From Candidatus Methylomirabilota bacterium (lineage in GTDB: Bacteria > Methylomirabilota > Methylomirabilia > Rokubacteriales > CSP1-6): a DNA stretch of 47,197 nucleotides. The translations under genes were made by a program, and so were the position numbers. The stretch is from NCBI GenBank assembly GCA_036001065.1, contig DASYUQ010000167.1, forward strand, positions 1 to 47,197. The letters run 5' to 3'. Position 1 is the stretch's first letter; each line of letters starts with the position of its first letter. Below the pieces are notes generated by a model. The model saw only the letters and a list, made by a program, of their open reading frames with translations, searched no databases and was not told the DNA's origin. This document shows positions 14,999 to 23,176 of this stretch, one piece after another.

Positions 14999-16600
14999 CT
15001 ACTTGTCGAGGTACGCCCGATCGAACGTGGTGTAGATGCCGAGCGGACTGACAATGAGGTCCTTGAACTGCTTGTGGTACACGGTGACGAAGTGGAGCTC
15101 GTGCACCCACACGATCGGCGCCGCCTCCACCACGAGCTGCTGGAACTCCTTGTAGAGCGCGGCGCGCTTCTTGGGGTTCTGCTCGACCGTCGCCTGGTCC
15201 ATGAGCTGGTCCGTCCGCGGCGACGACCAGCGGGTCAGGTTCACGAAGACCGTACCCGGCCGGATCTGGTTCGAGTGGTAGAGACGGTGGACGCCGATGA
15301 CCGGGTCGGCCAGGCCCTGGATCCAGTTGTTGGTGAGCTGGAAGTCGTAGTCGGTGTAGAGGCGGCGCAGCCAGGTGGGCACGTCCTCGTAGCGGAGCGT
15401 GGCCTTGATCCCGATCTCGGCCAGCACCTGCTGGACATATTCGCCGAAGCGCTGCCACTCCTCGCCGTAGGGCGTGAGATCGTGGACGATCTCGAAGCGG
15501 ACGCCGCCGGGGCCGCGCTTGAATCCGGCCTCGTCCAGGAGCTTGTTGGCGACCTCGATCCCGTTGGGCACGTGGTAGCTCTTCACCTCGGGCGTATAGA
15601 GGCCGGTGACGGCGAAGTTCGAGCTGATGGGACCGGTGGCCGGCTTGCCGAAGCCGAACCAGACGTTGTCGATGACGAACTGGCGGCTGATCGCGTAGGA
15701 GACGGCCTGGCGGACCTTCAGGTTGTCGAAAGGCGCGCGCCTGGTGTTGAAGTCGAGCTCGACGATGGGCGAGGACATCTCGTAGCCGCGCGTGGTGGCC
15801 GCGATGTGGGGCAACTTCTCCAGCGTCCGCACGTCGCTGTAGGGGATGGCGCCGAAGCCGCCGAGGTGGGCCTCGCCCTTCTCGATGGCCGCCGTCCGCG
15901 TCGCGGAGTCGGCCACGAAGCGGGCGACGATCCGGTCGAGATAGGGCCGCCCCTTCCGCCAATAGTCGGGGTTGCGGTCGAGCCGCATGTACTGCCCGCG
16001 CTGCCACTCGACGAACTTGAAGGGCCCGGTGCCGATGGGGGCGTTGGCGTACTTGCTGCTCTTGACGTCGGTGCCCTCGAACAGGTGCCGGGGGACGATC
16101 GGCGACTCGTAGCCCGAGAGCGCCATCATCAGGTAGGGCGCGGGATTCTGGAGCTTGAAGACGGCGGTGTGCTCGTCGGGCGTGTCGATGTCGGTGACGT
16201 CGCGGAAGGTGAGGGCTCCGCGCGGATGGACCTTCCGGAGCACCTCCAGCACGCTGAACTTCACGTCCGCGCTGGTGAAGGGCTTGCCGTCGTGGAAGCG
16301 TATGCCCTTCTGGAGCTTGAAGGTGATGGTCTTGCCGTCGCCGCCGACCTTCCAGGACTCCGCCAGGCCGGGGATGGGCTTCAGATTGAAGTCGTACTCG
16401 AGCAGCCCCTCGTATACTTTCGTCGCCACCTGGCCGATCGGGCCGGAGGTCGAGAGGTAGGCGGCCAGCGTGGGCGGCTCGGGCTGCACCAGCATGACGA
16501 GGGTGCCGCCGTGCTTCTGGGCCGAGGCGGCGTCGGGCAGGAGGAGGAGCCCCGCGACCGCTGTCAGCAGGGACGCTCGGACCAGTCGGGCGAACATCAT
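14999..16600 (-). CDS. ABC transporter substrate-binding protein, family 5 (peptide/nickel type)
   Basis: A protein of 533 residues with a signal peptide (residues 1-27, ending DAASA) followed by QKHGGTLVMLVQPEPPTL. The SBP_bac_5 signature region WKVGGDGKTITFKLQKGIRFHDGKPFTSADV is present near residue 85. It should deliver oligopeptides or similar solutes to the two permeases downstream. It is the first gene of the operon and faces the heme-oxygenase-fold gene across a 113-bp divergent intergenic region that must hold both promoters, though no clear -35/-10 is seen. Confidence 0.92.
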   Translation of the reverse strand: MMFARLVRASLLTAVAGLLLLPDAASAQKHGGTLVMLVQPEPPTLAAYLSTSGPIGQVATKVYEGLLEYDFNLKPIPGLAESWKVGGDGKTITFKLQKGIRFHDGKPFTSADVKFSVLEVLRKVHPRGALTFRDVTDIDTPDEHTAVFKLQNPAPYLMMALSGYESPIVPRHLFEGTDVKSSKYANAPIGTGPFKFVEWQRGQYMRLDRNPDYWRKGRPYLDRIVARFVADSATRTAAIEKGEAHLGGFGAIPYSDVRTLEKLPHIAATTRGYEMSSPIVELDFNTRRAPFDNLKVRQAVSYAISRQFVIDNVWFGFGKPATGPISSNFAVTGLYTPEVKSYHVPNGIEVANKLLDEAGFKRGPGGVRFEIVHDLTPYGEEWQRFGEYVQQVLAEIGIKATLRYEDVPTWLRRLYTDYDFQLTNNWIQGLADPVIGVHRLYHSNQIRPGTVFVNLTRWSSPRTDQLMDQATVEQNPKKRAALYKEFQQLVVEAAPIVWVHELHFVTVYHKQFKDLIVSPLGIYTTFDRAYLDK

Positions 16601-16713
16601 GTCGGCACCTCCATCAGGCGATTGTTGCCCGGCGACGCAGGCGTGATATTAGGTCAGCGCGGAGGGCCGGCGCAATGGAGACGACGGAGGGCGAAAGGGC
16701 AGGAGGACGGGGC

Positions 16714-17412
16714 ATGACGACCGAGGGCTGGTTCGACGCCGTCACCACCGAGCTGCACGCGCGGAGCCCCTTCCGGCGCTCCGAGTACTTCAAGCGCTTC
16801 GCGGACGGCGCGCTGACGCGCGAGCAGGTCTGGGGCCACATCGGGCAGCACTATCTGCTCGTCGCCTGGTTTCCGCGGATCTTCAGCGGCATTCATGCCC
16901 GCTGCGACGACCTCGAGGTCCGGAAGGATTGCTCCCGGCACCTCCTGGTCGAAGACTTGGGTTTCTTTCACGGGCAGGTGGGCGGCACGCCCGATCACGA
17001 CGAGCTCTTCCGGCGCATCGGCGACGACCTCGGGTACGGGCGCGACGTGTACGACCGCCTCGTCCCCGTCCCCGAGATGGCGGCGATCCTCGAGTTCTTC
17101 CGGCGCCTGGCCCAGGAGGTCCCCTGGAGCGCGGCGCTGTGCGCCACCGCGTTCCTCGAGGAGGAGGTCGTCGAGATCTCGCGCACGGTCGGCCGCGCCC
17201 TCGTGCAGCATTACGGCTGCCGGCCGGAGTGGGGCGGCCTGAACTACGCGGTCCACGAGGCGGTCGAGATGGAAGAGTCCGGCGAGACGACGAAGACGAT
17301 CCTCGCCCATCTCCGGACCCCGGCGGACCGCGAGGCCGCCGAGAGCGCGATGCGCGAGATGCACCGCCTGCTCGAGGCCTATGCCGAAGGGCTCGCCCGG
17401 CGCCATCTATAG
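16714..17412 (+). CDS. heme-oxygenase-fold protein (TenA/PqqC-like, iron-containing redox enzyme family)
   Basis: A protein of 232 residues from ATG 16714, chosen because AGGAGG lies 8 bp upstream; an ATG at 16675 lacks such a site. The helical pattern and motifs fit the TenA/PqqC/HDO superfamily: AWFPRIFSGIHARCDD, then LLVEDLGFFHG (Glu80, His86) and DHDELF (His95), then FLEEEVVEIS and VHEAVEMEES (His181, Glu185). In diiron HDO enzymes the last motif is usually His-x3-Asp-x3-His. Here the third position is Ser189, so metal binding is possible but not assured. It is divergent from the peptide ABC operon, and the substrate is unknown. Confidence 0.75.
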   Translation: MTTEGWFDAVTTELHARSPFRRSEYFKRFADGALTREQVWGHIGQHYLLVAWFPRIFSGIHARCDDLEVRKDCSRHLLVEDLGFFHGQVGGTPDHDELFRRIGDDLGYGRDVYDRLVPVPEMAAILEFFRRLAQEVPWSAALCATAFLEEEVVEISRTVGRALVQHYGCRPEWGGLNYAVHEAVEMEESGETTKTILAHLRTPADREAAESAMREMHRLLEAYAEGLARRHL

Positions 17413-17437
17413 GGCTGAGGGCGGGGGAGGGGCGAGG

Positions 17438-17527
17438 CTAGTGCCGTTCCAACTATTCGCGCCTAGGAAGGCACCGTGTACGTCGTTCGTGGACAGATTT
17501 AGTATCAACAAGTTGGAACGGCACTAG
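17438..17527. repeat. 90-bp palindrome-ended repeat, copy 3 (MITE-like)
   Basis: Identical in all 90 positions and in orientation to the copies at 166 and 11481. It begins 26 bp after the heme-oxygenase-fold gene. On the minus strand its outer CTAG supplies the stop codon (TAG, 17524-17526) of the small coding relic next to it. Confidence 0.9.
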
Positions 17528-17703
17528 ACGCGGATCAGCTGTAGACGCCGTACTCGACGCGATGGAGAACCTGGCACGGCGGGAATCGTCTCACCGCGAC
17601 GAACGAATGCCAAACGATAGCGAACGCCAGCCGGGCTGCGTGGCATTGCGGGGACTCTCCAGATCGCCAGCTCAACGATGCTACCCTCCTCGTCGATCAC
17701 CTT
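17524..17703 (-). pseudogene. truncated DUF6516-like small protein relic
   Basis: The minus strand reads KVIDEEGSIVELAIWRVP, then SPAGVRYRLAFVRRGE, a pattern like the first half of DUF6516 proteins (acidic turn, 'IVExxIWxVP', 'YRLxxV'). These proteins are found in toxin-antitoxin-like pairs. No start codon with context is visible. After RRGE the similarity stops, and the frame runs into the 90-bp repeat, whose edge provides the stop. The rest of the interval up to 17846 holds only the leader of the next gene. The family call rests on pattern memory, so it is tentative. Confidence 0.4.
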
Positions 17704-17846
17704 CTGGCCGGCCCCTCGGGTCCCATCGAGCGCGCGGCACCGAGTGCCACTTGACGTGGACCCTCTTTGGGCCAATCCTCTGGCGCACCAAGCGACTCGC
17801 GTGACATCCCACCCTCGGCGCCCGGCCCGGGGCAGGGGAGGACAAC

Positions 17847-19382
17847 ATGGGCCCACATCGTCGCGTCGTCCTGGTGCTCGTAGCCGCCCTGCTGACCCTG
17901 GCCCCCGGGGCTGCCGGCCAGACGGTCCCTGCCGGCGAGGTGGTCATCGCCTGGCATGTCACCATCGCCCCGGCCTGGTTCGACCCGTCCACCGCCCCGC
18001 CCCAGATCACCCCCTTCGGGATGCTGTATGCCCTCCACGATGCCCTGGTCCGCCCGCTGCCGGGACAGAAGGTGGGCAACAGCCTGGCGGAGTCGTGGAC
18101 GGAGAGCCCGGACGGGCGCGTGTACGAGTTCAAGCTGCGCCGCGGGCTCAAGTTTCACAACGGCGATCCTGTCACCGCCGAGGACGTGAAGTTCAGTTTC
18201 GAGCGTTACCAGGGGGCGGGGGCGAAGGAACTGCGATCGCGTGTCCAGCGGGTGGAGATCGTCGACCCTCTGACGGCGCGCTTCCATCTGAAGGAGCCCT
18301 GGCCGGACTTCATGACCTTCTACGGGACCACGGCCACGGCCGCCGGGATCGTCGTGCCCAAGAAGTACCTCACGCAGGTCGGGGACGACGGCTTCAGGAA
18401 GCATCCGATTGGCGCTGGCCCTTACCGCTTCGTGAGCCACAAGCCCGGCATCGAGGTGGTGCTGGAGGCCTACACGGGGTACTGGCGGAAGGTGCCCAAC
18501 GTCAAGCGGCTCATCCTGAAATCCGTCCCCGAAACAACCACGCGCGTGGCGATGCTAAAGAACGGCGAGGCCGACCTCGCCAACGCCCTGGACGGCGAGG
18601 ATGCCGAGAACGCGAGACGGGACCCGCGCCTCCAGCTGATGCCCTCCAAGCATGCGTCCATGTACTGGATCGAGTTCGCCGACCAGTGGGATCCCAAGTC
18701 CCCGTGGCACGACAAGCGCCTGCGGCTCGCGGTCAATTACGCACTGGATCGCCAAGCGATCAACGAGGCCGCCTGTCTCGGTTTCTGCCCGCCGGCCGGG
18801 GTCATCGTGCCCCGCGTCATGGACTACGCTCTCCAGGCCGCGCCCCTACCCTACGACCCGCGGAAGGCGAAGCAACTGCTCGCGGAGGCCGGCTATCCGA
18901 ACGGTCTCGACGCCGGGGACTTCGTGCCGATTCCCCCGTTCTTCGCGGTGGCAGAGGCGGCGGTGAACTACCTGAACGCCGTGGGGATCCGGGTGAAGAT
19001 GCGGCCGATGGAGCGCGCGGCCTTTTACGCCGCCTGGCGTGAGAAGAAGCTGCGCGGGCTGTTCCTCGTTGCCGCGGGGAACTCCGGCAATGCGGCGAGC
19101 CGCGTCGAGGCGTTCATGTACTCCAAGGGAAGCTACGCCTACGGGGGCTATCCCGACATCGACGACCTGTTCCAGCAGCAGGCCCGGGAGCGGGATCCGG
19201 CCAAGCGCGAAGCCTTGCTCTATCGCATCCAGCAGCTCACGATCGAGCGGGTGATGTTCGCGCCGATCATGGATTACCGCACCCTGAGAGGAGTCGGGCC
19301 GCGGCTGGCCGAGCCCGCGCTGGACTCGGTGCATTTGTTCCCCTACCCGGCGTACGAGGACATGCGGCTCAAGGGCCAGTAA
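17847..19382 (+). CDS. ABC transporter substrate-binding protein, family 5 (paralogue A)
   Basis: A 511-residue protein with a signal peptide (residues 1-24, VLVLVAALLTLAPGAAGQ) and the family-5 core: AWHVTIAPAWFDPSTAPPQ, ESPDGRVYEFKLRRGLKFHN, GDPVTAEDVKFSFERY. GGGGAGGACAAC precedes the ATG. It is the first gene of an operon with a second, more distant binding protein, DppB and DppC permeases and a close paralogue at 23177-24718. Its stop TAA overlaps the ATG of a tiny LLM-oxidoreductase relic (TAATG). It likely binds a small peptide-like or nonpeptide solute in the periplasm. Confidence 0.92.
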   Translation: MGPHRRVVLVLVAALLTLAPGAAGQTVPAGEVVIAWHVTIAPAWFDPSTAPPQITPFGMLYALHDALVRPLPGQKVGNSLAESWTESPDGRVYEFKLRRGLKFHNGDPVTAEDVKFSFERYQGAGAKELRSRVQRVEIVDPLTARFHLKEPWPDFMTFYGTTATAAGIVVPKKYLTQVGDDGFRKHPIGAGPYRFVSHKPGIEVVLEAYTGYWRKVPNVKRLILKSVPETTTRVAMLKNGEADLANALDGEDAENARRDPRLQLMPSKHASMYWIEFADQWDPKSPWHDKRLRLAVNYALDRQAINEAACLGFCPPAGVIVPRVMDYALQAAPLPYDPRKAKQLLAEAGYPNGLDAGDFVPIPPFFAVAEAAVNYLNAVGIRVKMRPMERAAFYAAWREKKLRGLFLVAAGNSGNAASRVEAFMYSKGSYAYGGYPDIDDLFQQQARERDPAKREALLYRIQQLTIERVMFAPIMDYRTLRGVGPRLAEPALDSVHLFPYPAYEDMRLKGQ

Positions 19383-19426
19383 TGGACTTCGGGATCTTCA
19401 TGGAGTTCGAGGGGGCACGCCGCGGA
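19382..19426 (+). pseudogene. 5' remnant of an LLM-class flavin oxidoreductase gene
   Basis: ATG 19382 overlaps the preceding stop and encodes MDFGIFMEFEGARRG, the characteristic first strand of luciferase-like monooxygenases (MDFGIF-x-EF). After about 15 codons the similarity ends, and the frame runs on into the signal peptide of the next binding protein. A translation start with its own Shine-Dalgarno exists for that protein at 19469. The best reading is that an LLM gene once sat here in the operon and was deleted except for its start. Confidence 0.55.
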
Positions 19427-19468
19427 GCCCCCCAGAGAAAGCGCGACCGTACTTCGGGGAGGTGTCAG

Positions 19469-21085
19469 ATGGCGCCACGAATCCGACGTCAAGGAACGCT
19501 TGTCACCTTCGTTCTCCTCCTCGTCCTGGTCGCCGCGGTGGTCGTTGCCACCCGAGCCGCGGTTCAGGCAGCGGAGACCCCGCGCCGGGGCGGCGTCCTG
19601 CTGGCCGTCCTCGGCGCCGACGCGCCGAGCCTCGACCCCCACCAGGAGAGCACCTTCGCCAACATCCAGCTGGTGGCGCCGCTCTACAGCCTCCTGCTGC
19701 AGATCGACCCCTACAACTACCCGAAGATCATCGGCGACGCGGCCTCCGAGTGGAAGATCGCGCCCGACGGGCTGACCTACACGTTCAAGATCCGTCAGGG
19801 CGTCAAGTTCCACGACGGCTCGCCGCTGACGGCCGCCGACGTCAAGGCGACCTACGACAAGATCGTCTTCCCGCCGCAGGGCGTCCGGAGCATCCGGAAG
19901 AACGCATACTCGGCGGTCGAGCGGATCGAGGCCCCCGATCCCAGCACCGCGGTGTTCAAGCTGAAGTTCCCGTCGGCCTCGCTCCTGGACAACCTGGCCT
20001 CGCCGTGGAACGTCATCTTCCCGAAGAAGTACCTGGACAAGGACCCGAACTACTTCAAGACGAACGTCGTGGGCTCCGGGCCGTTCAAGCTGAAGAACTA
20101 CACGCGCGGCGCCGCGTTCGAGGGGGTGCGCAACCCCGACTACTTCGTCAAGGACCGGCCCTACCTCGACGGCTACAAGTTCTTCATCAGCCCGGAGACG
20201 TCTGTGCGCGCGGCGGCCATCCGGTCCGGGCGCGCCTACGTCGAGTTCCGCGACCTGCCCAACGCCGAGGTGGAGGCGATCAAGAAGCAGCTCGGCGACA
20301 AGGTCGTCGTCCAGCAGACGCCCATGGTCGGCCAGTTCGGGATCACGATGAACAACACGGTGAAGCCGTTCACCGACCCTCGCGTGCGCAAGGCCCTCAC
20401 GCTCGGCTTCGACCGCTACACGGCCGGCAAGGTGCTCTACCAGCTCACGGGCCTCCGGGACCCCGGGGCCCTGATGCGTCCGGGCACGGAGTGGGCGATG
20501 CCGCCGGCCGAGCTCGAGAAGTTCCCGGGCTTCTGGCGAGACGCCGAGAAGAGCCGGGCCGAAGCCAGGCGGCTCCTGGCCGAGGCGGGCTACCCCAACG
20601 GCTTCAAGACCGTGCTCAAGAACCGCAACGTGAAGCTGCCCTACCAGGACCTCGCGGTGTTCGTGATCCAGGAGTGGCGGAAGATCGGGATCGAGGTCGA
20701 CAACCGGCCGATCGAGACCGCCGCCTGGTTCTCCGATCTAAGAGAGGCGAACTTCGAGCTGATCATCGGCCCCACCGTCGAGTTCATGGACGACCCCGAC
20801 CAGTTCCTCAATCGCTACACCACGGGGGCCCCACAGAACTACGGCCGGTTCTCCGACCCGGCGATCGACGACCTGTTCTCGCGTCAGGCGAGGACCCTCG
20901 ACCCCGCCGAGCGCAAGAAGCTGGTCAACGAGCTGCAGAAGATCGTCCTCGAGAACGCGTACTACATGCCGGGCCTCTGGTGGACGCGGAACGTCGTGCA
21001 CTGGGCGAAGGTGAAGAACTACGTGGCCCCGCCCAGCCACTACACGAACCAGAAGCTCCAGGACGTCTGGCTGGCGGAGGACTGA
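19469..21085 (+). CDS. ABC transporter substrate-binding protein, family 5
   Basis: A protein of 538 residues from ATG 19469, preceded by GGGGAGGTG and followed directly by a signal peptide (GTLVTFVLLLVLVAAVVVATRA); the open frame 29 codons longer is an LLM relic. Family-5 features include RRGGVLLAVLGADAPSLDPH, EWKIAPDGLTYTFKIRQGVK and FHDGSPLTAADVKATYDKI. It differs clearly from the two paralogues that flank the operon. It is followed 22 bp later by a DppB-like permease, so it is the most likely cognate binding protein of the channel. The ligand is unknown. Confidence 0.92.
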   Translation: MAPRIRRQGTLVTFVLLLVLVAAVVVATRAAVQAAETPRRGGVLLAVLGADAPSLDPHQESTFANIQLVAPLYSLLLQIDPYNYPKIIGDAASEWKIAPDGLTYTFKIRQGVKFHDGSPLTAADVKATYDKIVFPPQGVRSIRKNAYSAVERIEAPDPSTAVFKLKFPSASLLDNLASPWNVIFPKKYLDKDPNYFKTNVVGSGPFKLKNYTRGAAFEGVRNPDYFVKDRPYLDGYKFFISPETSVRAAAIRSGRAYVEFRDLPNAEVEAIKKQLGDKVVVQQTPMVGQFGITMNNTVKPFTDPRVRKALTLGFDRYTAGKVLYQLTGLRDPGALMRPGTEWAMPPAELEKFPGFWRDAEKSRAEARRLLAEAGYPNGFKTVLKNRNVKLPYQDLAVFVIQEWRKIGIEVDNRPIETAAWFSDLREANFELIIGPTVEFMDDPDQFLNRYTTGAPQNYGRFSDPAIDDLFSRQARTLDPAERKKLVNELQKIVLENAYYMPGLWWTRNVVHWAKVKNYVAPPSHYTNQKLQDVWLAED

Positions 21086-21107
21086 GCGGCGGGGAGGCGA
21101 CCGCGCC

Positions 21108-22064
21108 ATGCGAACGTACGTCGCCAAGCGACTCCTCTTGGTCGTTCCCACGCTGCTCGGGGCCGCCTCCCTGGTGTTCCTGATCATGCGGGTCATCCCC
21201 GGGGACGTGGCGCTCCTGGTCCTGGGCGGCGACCAGGCGGGCCACATCGATTCGAAGCAGCTCGCGGCCGTGCGCCAGCAGCTCGGGCTGGACCAGCCAC
21301 TGCTGGTGCAGTTCGGCACGTGGCTCTGGGGGGTGCTTCGCCTCGATTTCGGCACCTCGCTGTGGACGGGGCAGCCGGTGGTCGAGGAGCTGCTCATTCG
21401 TCTGCCGCTGAGTCTCCAGCTCGCGCTCATGGCGACGATGATCTCCGTGCTCATCGCGATCCCCTTCGGCATGCTCGCCGCCGTCCGCCAGGACACCTGG
21501 GTCGATTACCTCATCCGCGTGATCAGCCTCGGGGGGCTGGCCATCCCGTCGTTCTGGGTGGGGATCCTGTGCATCCTGTTCCTCGTCATCTACTTCGGCT
21601 GGGGGCCGCCGCTGGAGTACACCCCGCCCTGGGTCGATCCCTGGGCGAACTTCTCGCAGATGGTCTGGCCGGTCGTCACCGTCGGCTATCGGTACGCCGC
21701 CGTCACCACCCGCATGACGCGGTCCACGGTGCTCGAGGTGCTGCGGGAGGACTACATCCGCACCGCCTGGGCCAAGGGGCTGCGGGAGCGGGCCGTCGTC
21801 ATCCGCCACGCGCTGAAGAACGCGATGCTCCCGGTGATCACGCTGATCGGGACGGAGTTCGCCTTCCTCATCGGCGGCCTCGTCGTCACCGAGACGGTGT
21901 TCACGCTGAACGGCGTGGGGCGGTTCGTGGTGGACGCCGTCGCCCACCGCGATTACCCCGTCGTGCAGGCCCTGGTGTTCCTCATCGCGTTCGGCTTCGT
22001 GATCGTGAACCTCCTCGTCGACCTGACCTACGCGTGGTTCGATCCACGGATCCGGTACCGGTAG
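21108..22064 (+). CDS. peptide/nickel-type ABC transporter permease, DppB-like
   Basis: A protein of 318 residues starting MRTYVAKRLLLVVPTLLGAA, with MRVIPGDVALLVLGG and RQQLGLDQPLLVQFGTWL as DppB landmarks. The EAA loop reads DYIRTAWAKGLRERAVVIRH near residue 222, followed by NAMLPVITLIG. Six transmembrane helices are expected. It lies between a family-5 binding protein and a DppC-like permease in one plus-strand operon. Confidence 0.93.
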   Translation: MRTYVAKRLLLVVPTLLGAASLVFLIMRVIPGDVALLVLGGDQAGHIDSKQLAAVRQQLGLDQPLLVQFGTWLWGVLRLDFGTSLWTGQPVVEELLIRLPLSLQLALMATMISVLIAIPFGMLAAVRQDTWVDYLIRVISLGGLAIPSFWVGILCILFLVIYFGWGPPLEYTPPWVDPWANFSQMVWPVVTVGYRYAAVTTRMTRSTVLEVLREDYIRTAWAKGLRERAVVIRHALKNAMLPVITLIGTEFAFLIGGLVVTETVFTLNGVGRFVVDAVAHRDYPVVQALVFLIAFGFVIVNLLVDLTYAWFDPRIRYR

Positions 22065-22225
22065 AGGTCAATCGTAAGATGGCCGTACATCTCCGCGCAC
22101 TCCCTGAACTCGGCACCGTTCTAGCGCCAGCGTTGCCGGCGCAACGATTGGAGTTGGTCGCCTGCGCGGCGGCGGGGCCCAGCCCGCGGCCGCCGCTCGG
22201 CTCCCGTTATCCTGGGGGGAGGGTT

Positions 22226-22251
22226 CGGAAGGGGGGCGAAGCCCCCCTCCG
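22226..22251 (+). promoter_or_regulatory. strong GC hairpin just before the DppC-like start
   Basis: CGGAAGGGGGGC at 22226-22237 pairs with GCCCCCCTCCG at 22241-22251 around a GAA loop, with one bulged A. It ends 6 bp before ATG 22258, where a ribosome site would lie, so it could limit translation of the permease. The 193-bp gap also has a smaller hairpin, CGTTGC-CGGC-GCAACG, near 22131-22146. Confidence 0.6.
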
Positions 22252-22257
22252 AGTGTG

Positions 22258-23157
22258 ATGGCGACCACCGTCCTGACCCACACGGCGGCCTCGGTCCCCC
22301 TGGCGCCGCGGCTCACCATCGGTCAGGAGGGGGTGAAGTTCATCCGGACGAAGCCGCTCGGCGCCGTCGGAGCCCTGATCATTTTGATGATGATGGGCGT
22401 GGCCGCCTTCGCGGAAGTCCTGGCGCCGTTCGACCCGTACCGGGCCGACTACGGGCTGCAGTTCGCGCGGCCGACCGCGGAGCACTGGTTCGGCACCGAC
22501 GAGTTCGGCCGCGACGTGCTGAGCCGGATCATGTACGGCGCGCGGATCGCGCTCTTCGTCGGCTTCATCGCGTCGTTCGCGGGCTGCACACTGGGCCTTC
22601 TGCTGGGTGTGGTCAGCGCGTACTGGGGCGGGAGGGTGGATCTCCTCCTCGAGCGACTGATGGACATCCTGCTGGCGTTCCCGCAGCTGATCCTCGCGCT
22701 GGCCATCGCCTCGATCCTGGGACCGGCGGTCGAGAACGTGGTGATCGCGATCTCCATTCCCATCATCCCGCGCGCGGCGCGGGTGGTGCGGGCCACCGCG
22801 CTCGCGGTGAAGGAGAACCCGTATGTTGAGGCCGTCCAGGCCCTGGGCGCCTCGCGGCGCCGCGTCGTCCTCCAGCACATCGTCCCCAACGTCATGGCCC
22901 CCTATCTGATCATGCTGACCGCGCAGCTGGGGGGCGCCATCCTGGCCGAGGCGGCCCTGAGCTACCTGGGCCTGGGCACGGCGGAGCCGACGCCCTCGTG
23001 GGGGCTGATGCTCTCCGGCTCCGCCCCGTCGTACGCCGAGAAGGCCCCGTGGATCGCCCTGTTCCCCGGCATCGCGATCAGCCTGGGGGTGTTCGGCTTC
23101 AACCTCTTCGGCGATTCCTTGCGAGACGCGCTCGACCCGAAGTTGCGGAAGGGATGA
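22258..23157 (+). CDS. peptide/nickel-type ABC transporter permease, DppC-like
   Basis: A protein of 299 residues from ATG 22258; GTG 22255 in the same frame is equally possible. After a short N-terminus the first helix (LGAVGALIILMMMGVAAFAE) is followed by AEHWFGTDEFGRDVLSRIMYG, the DppC/OppC signature. The EAA loop is PYVEAVQALGASRRRVVLQH near residue 190. It pairs with the DppB-like permease. The start is unusually close to a strong hairpin. The binding-protein paralogue B follows 19 bp later, and no ATPase gene is present. Confidence 0.92.
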   Translation: MATTVLTHTAASVPLAPRLTIGQEGVKFIRTKPLGAVGALIILMMMGVAAFAEVLAPFDPYRADYGLQFARPTAEHWFGTDEFGRDVLSRIMYGARIALFVGFIASFAGCTLGLLLGVVSAYWGGRVDLLLERLMDILLAFPQLILALAIASILGPAVENVVIAISIPIIPRAARVVRATALAVKENPYVEAVQALGASRRRVVLQHIVPNVMAPYLIMLTAQLGGAILAEAALSYLGLGTAEPTPSWGLMLSGSAPSYAEKAPWIALFPGIAISLGVFGFNLFGDSLRDALDPKLRKG

Positions 23158-23176
23158 GCGGCAAGTGGAGGAGAAC

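Noticed and set aside
14222-16717. An 831-codon plus-strand open frame across the peptide-type binding-protein gene
   Set aside because: Composition is shadow-like (Glu/Gly/Val/His-rich), it crosses the divergent promoter region, and the minus strand encodes a standard family-5 binding protein with signal peptide.
17571-17586. TGGCACG near 17571 as a second sigma-54 promoter before the peptide operon
   Set aside because: The -12 position reads GAATC rather than TTGC at the required spacing, so the essential GC is missing.
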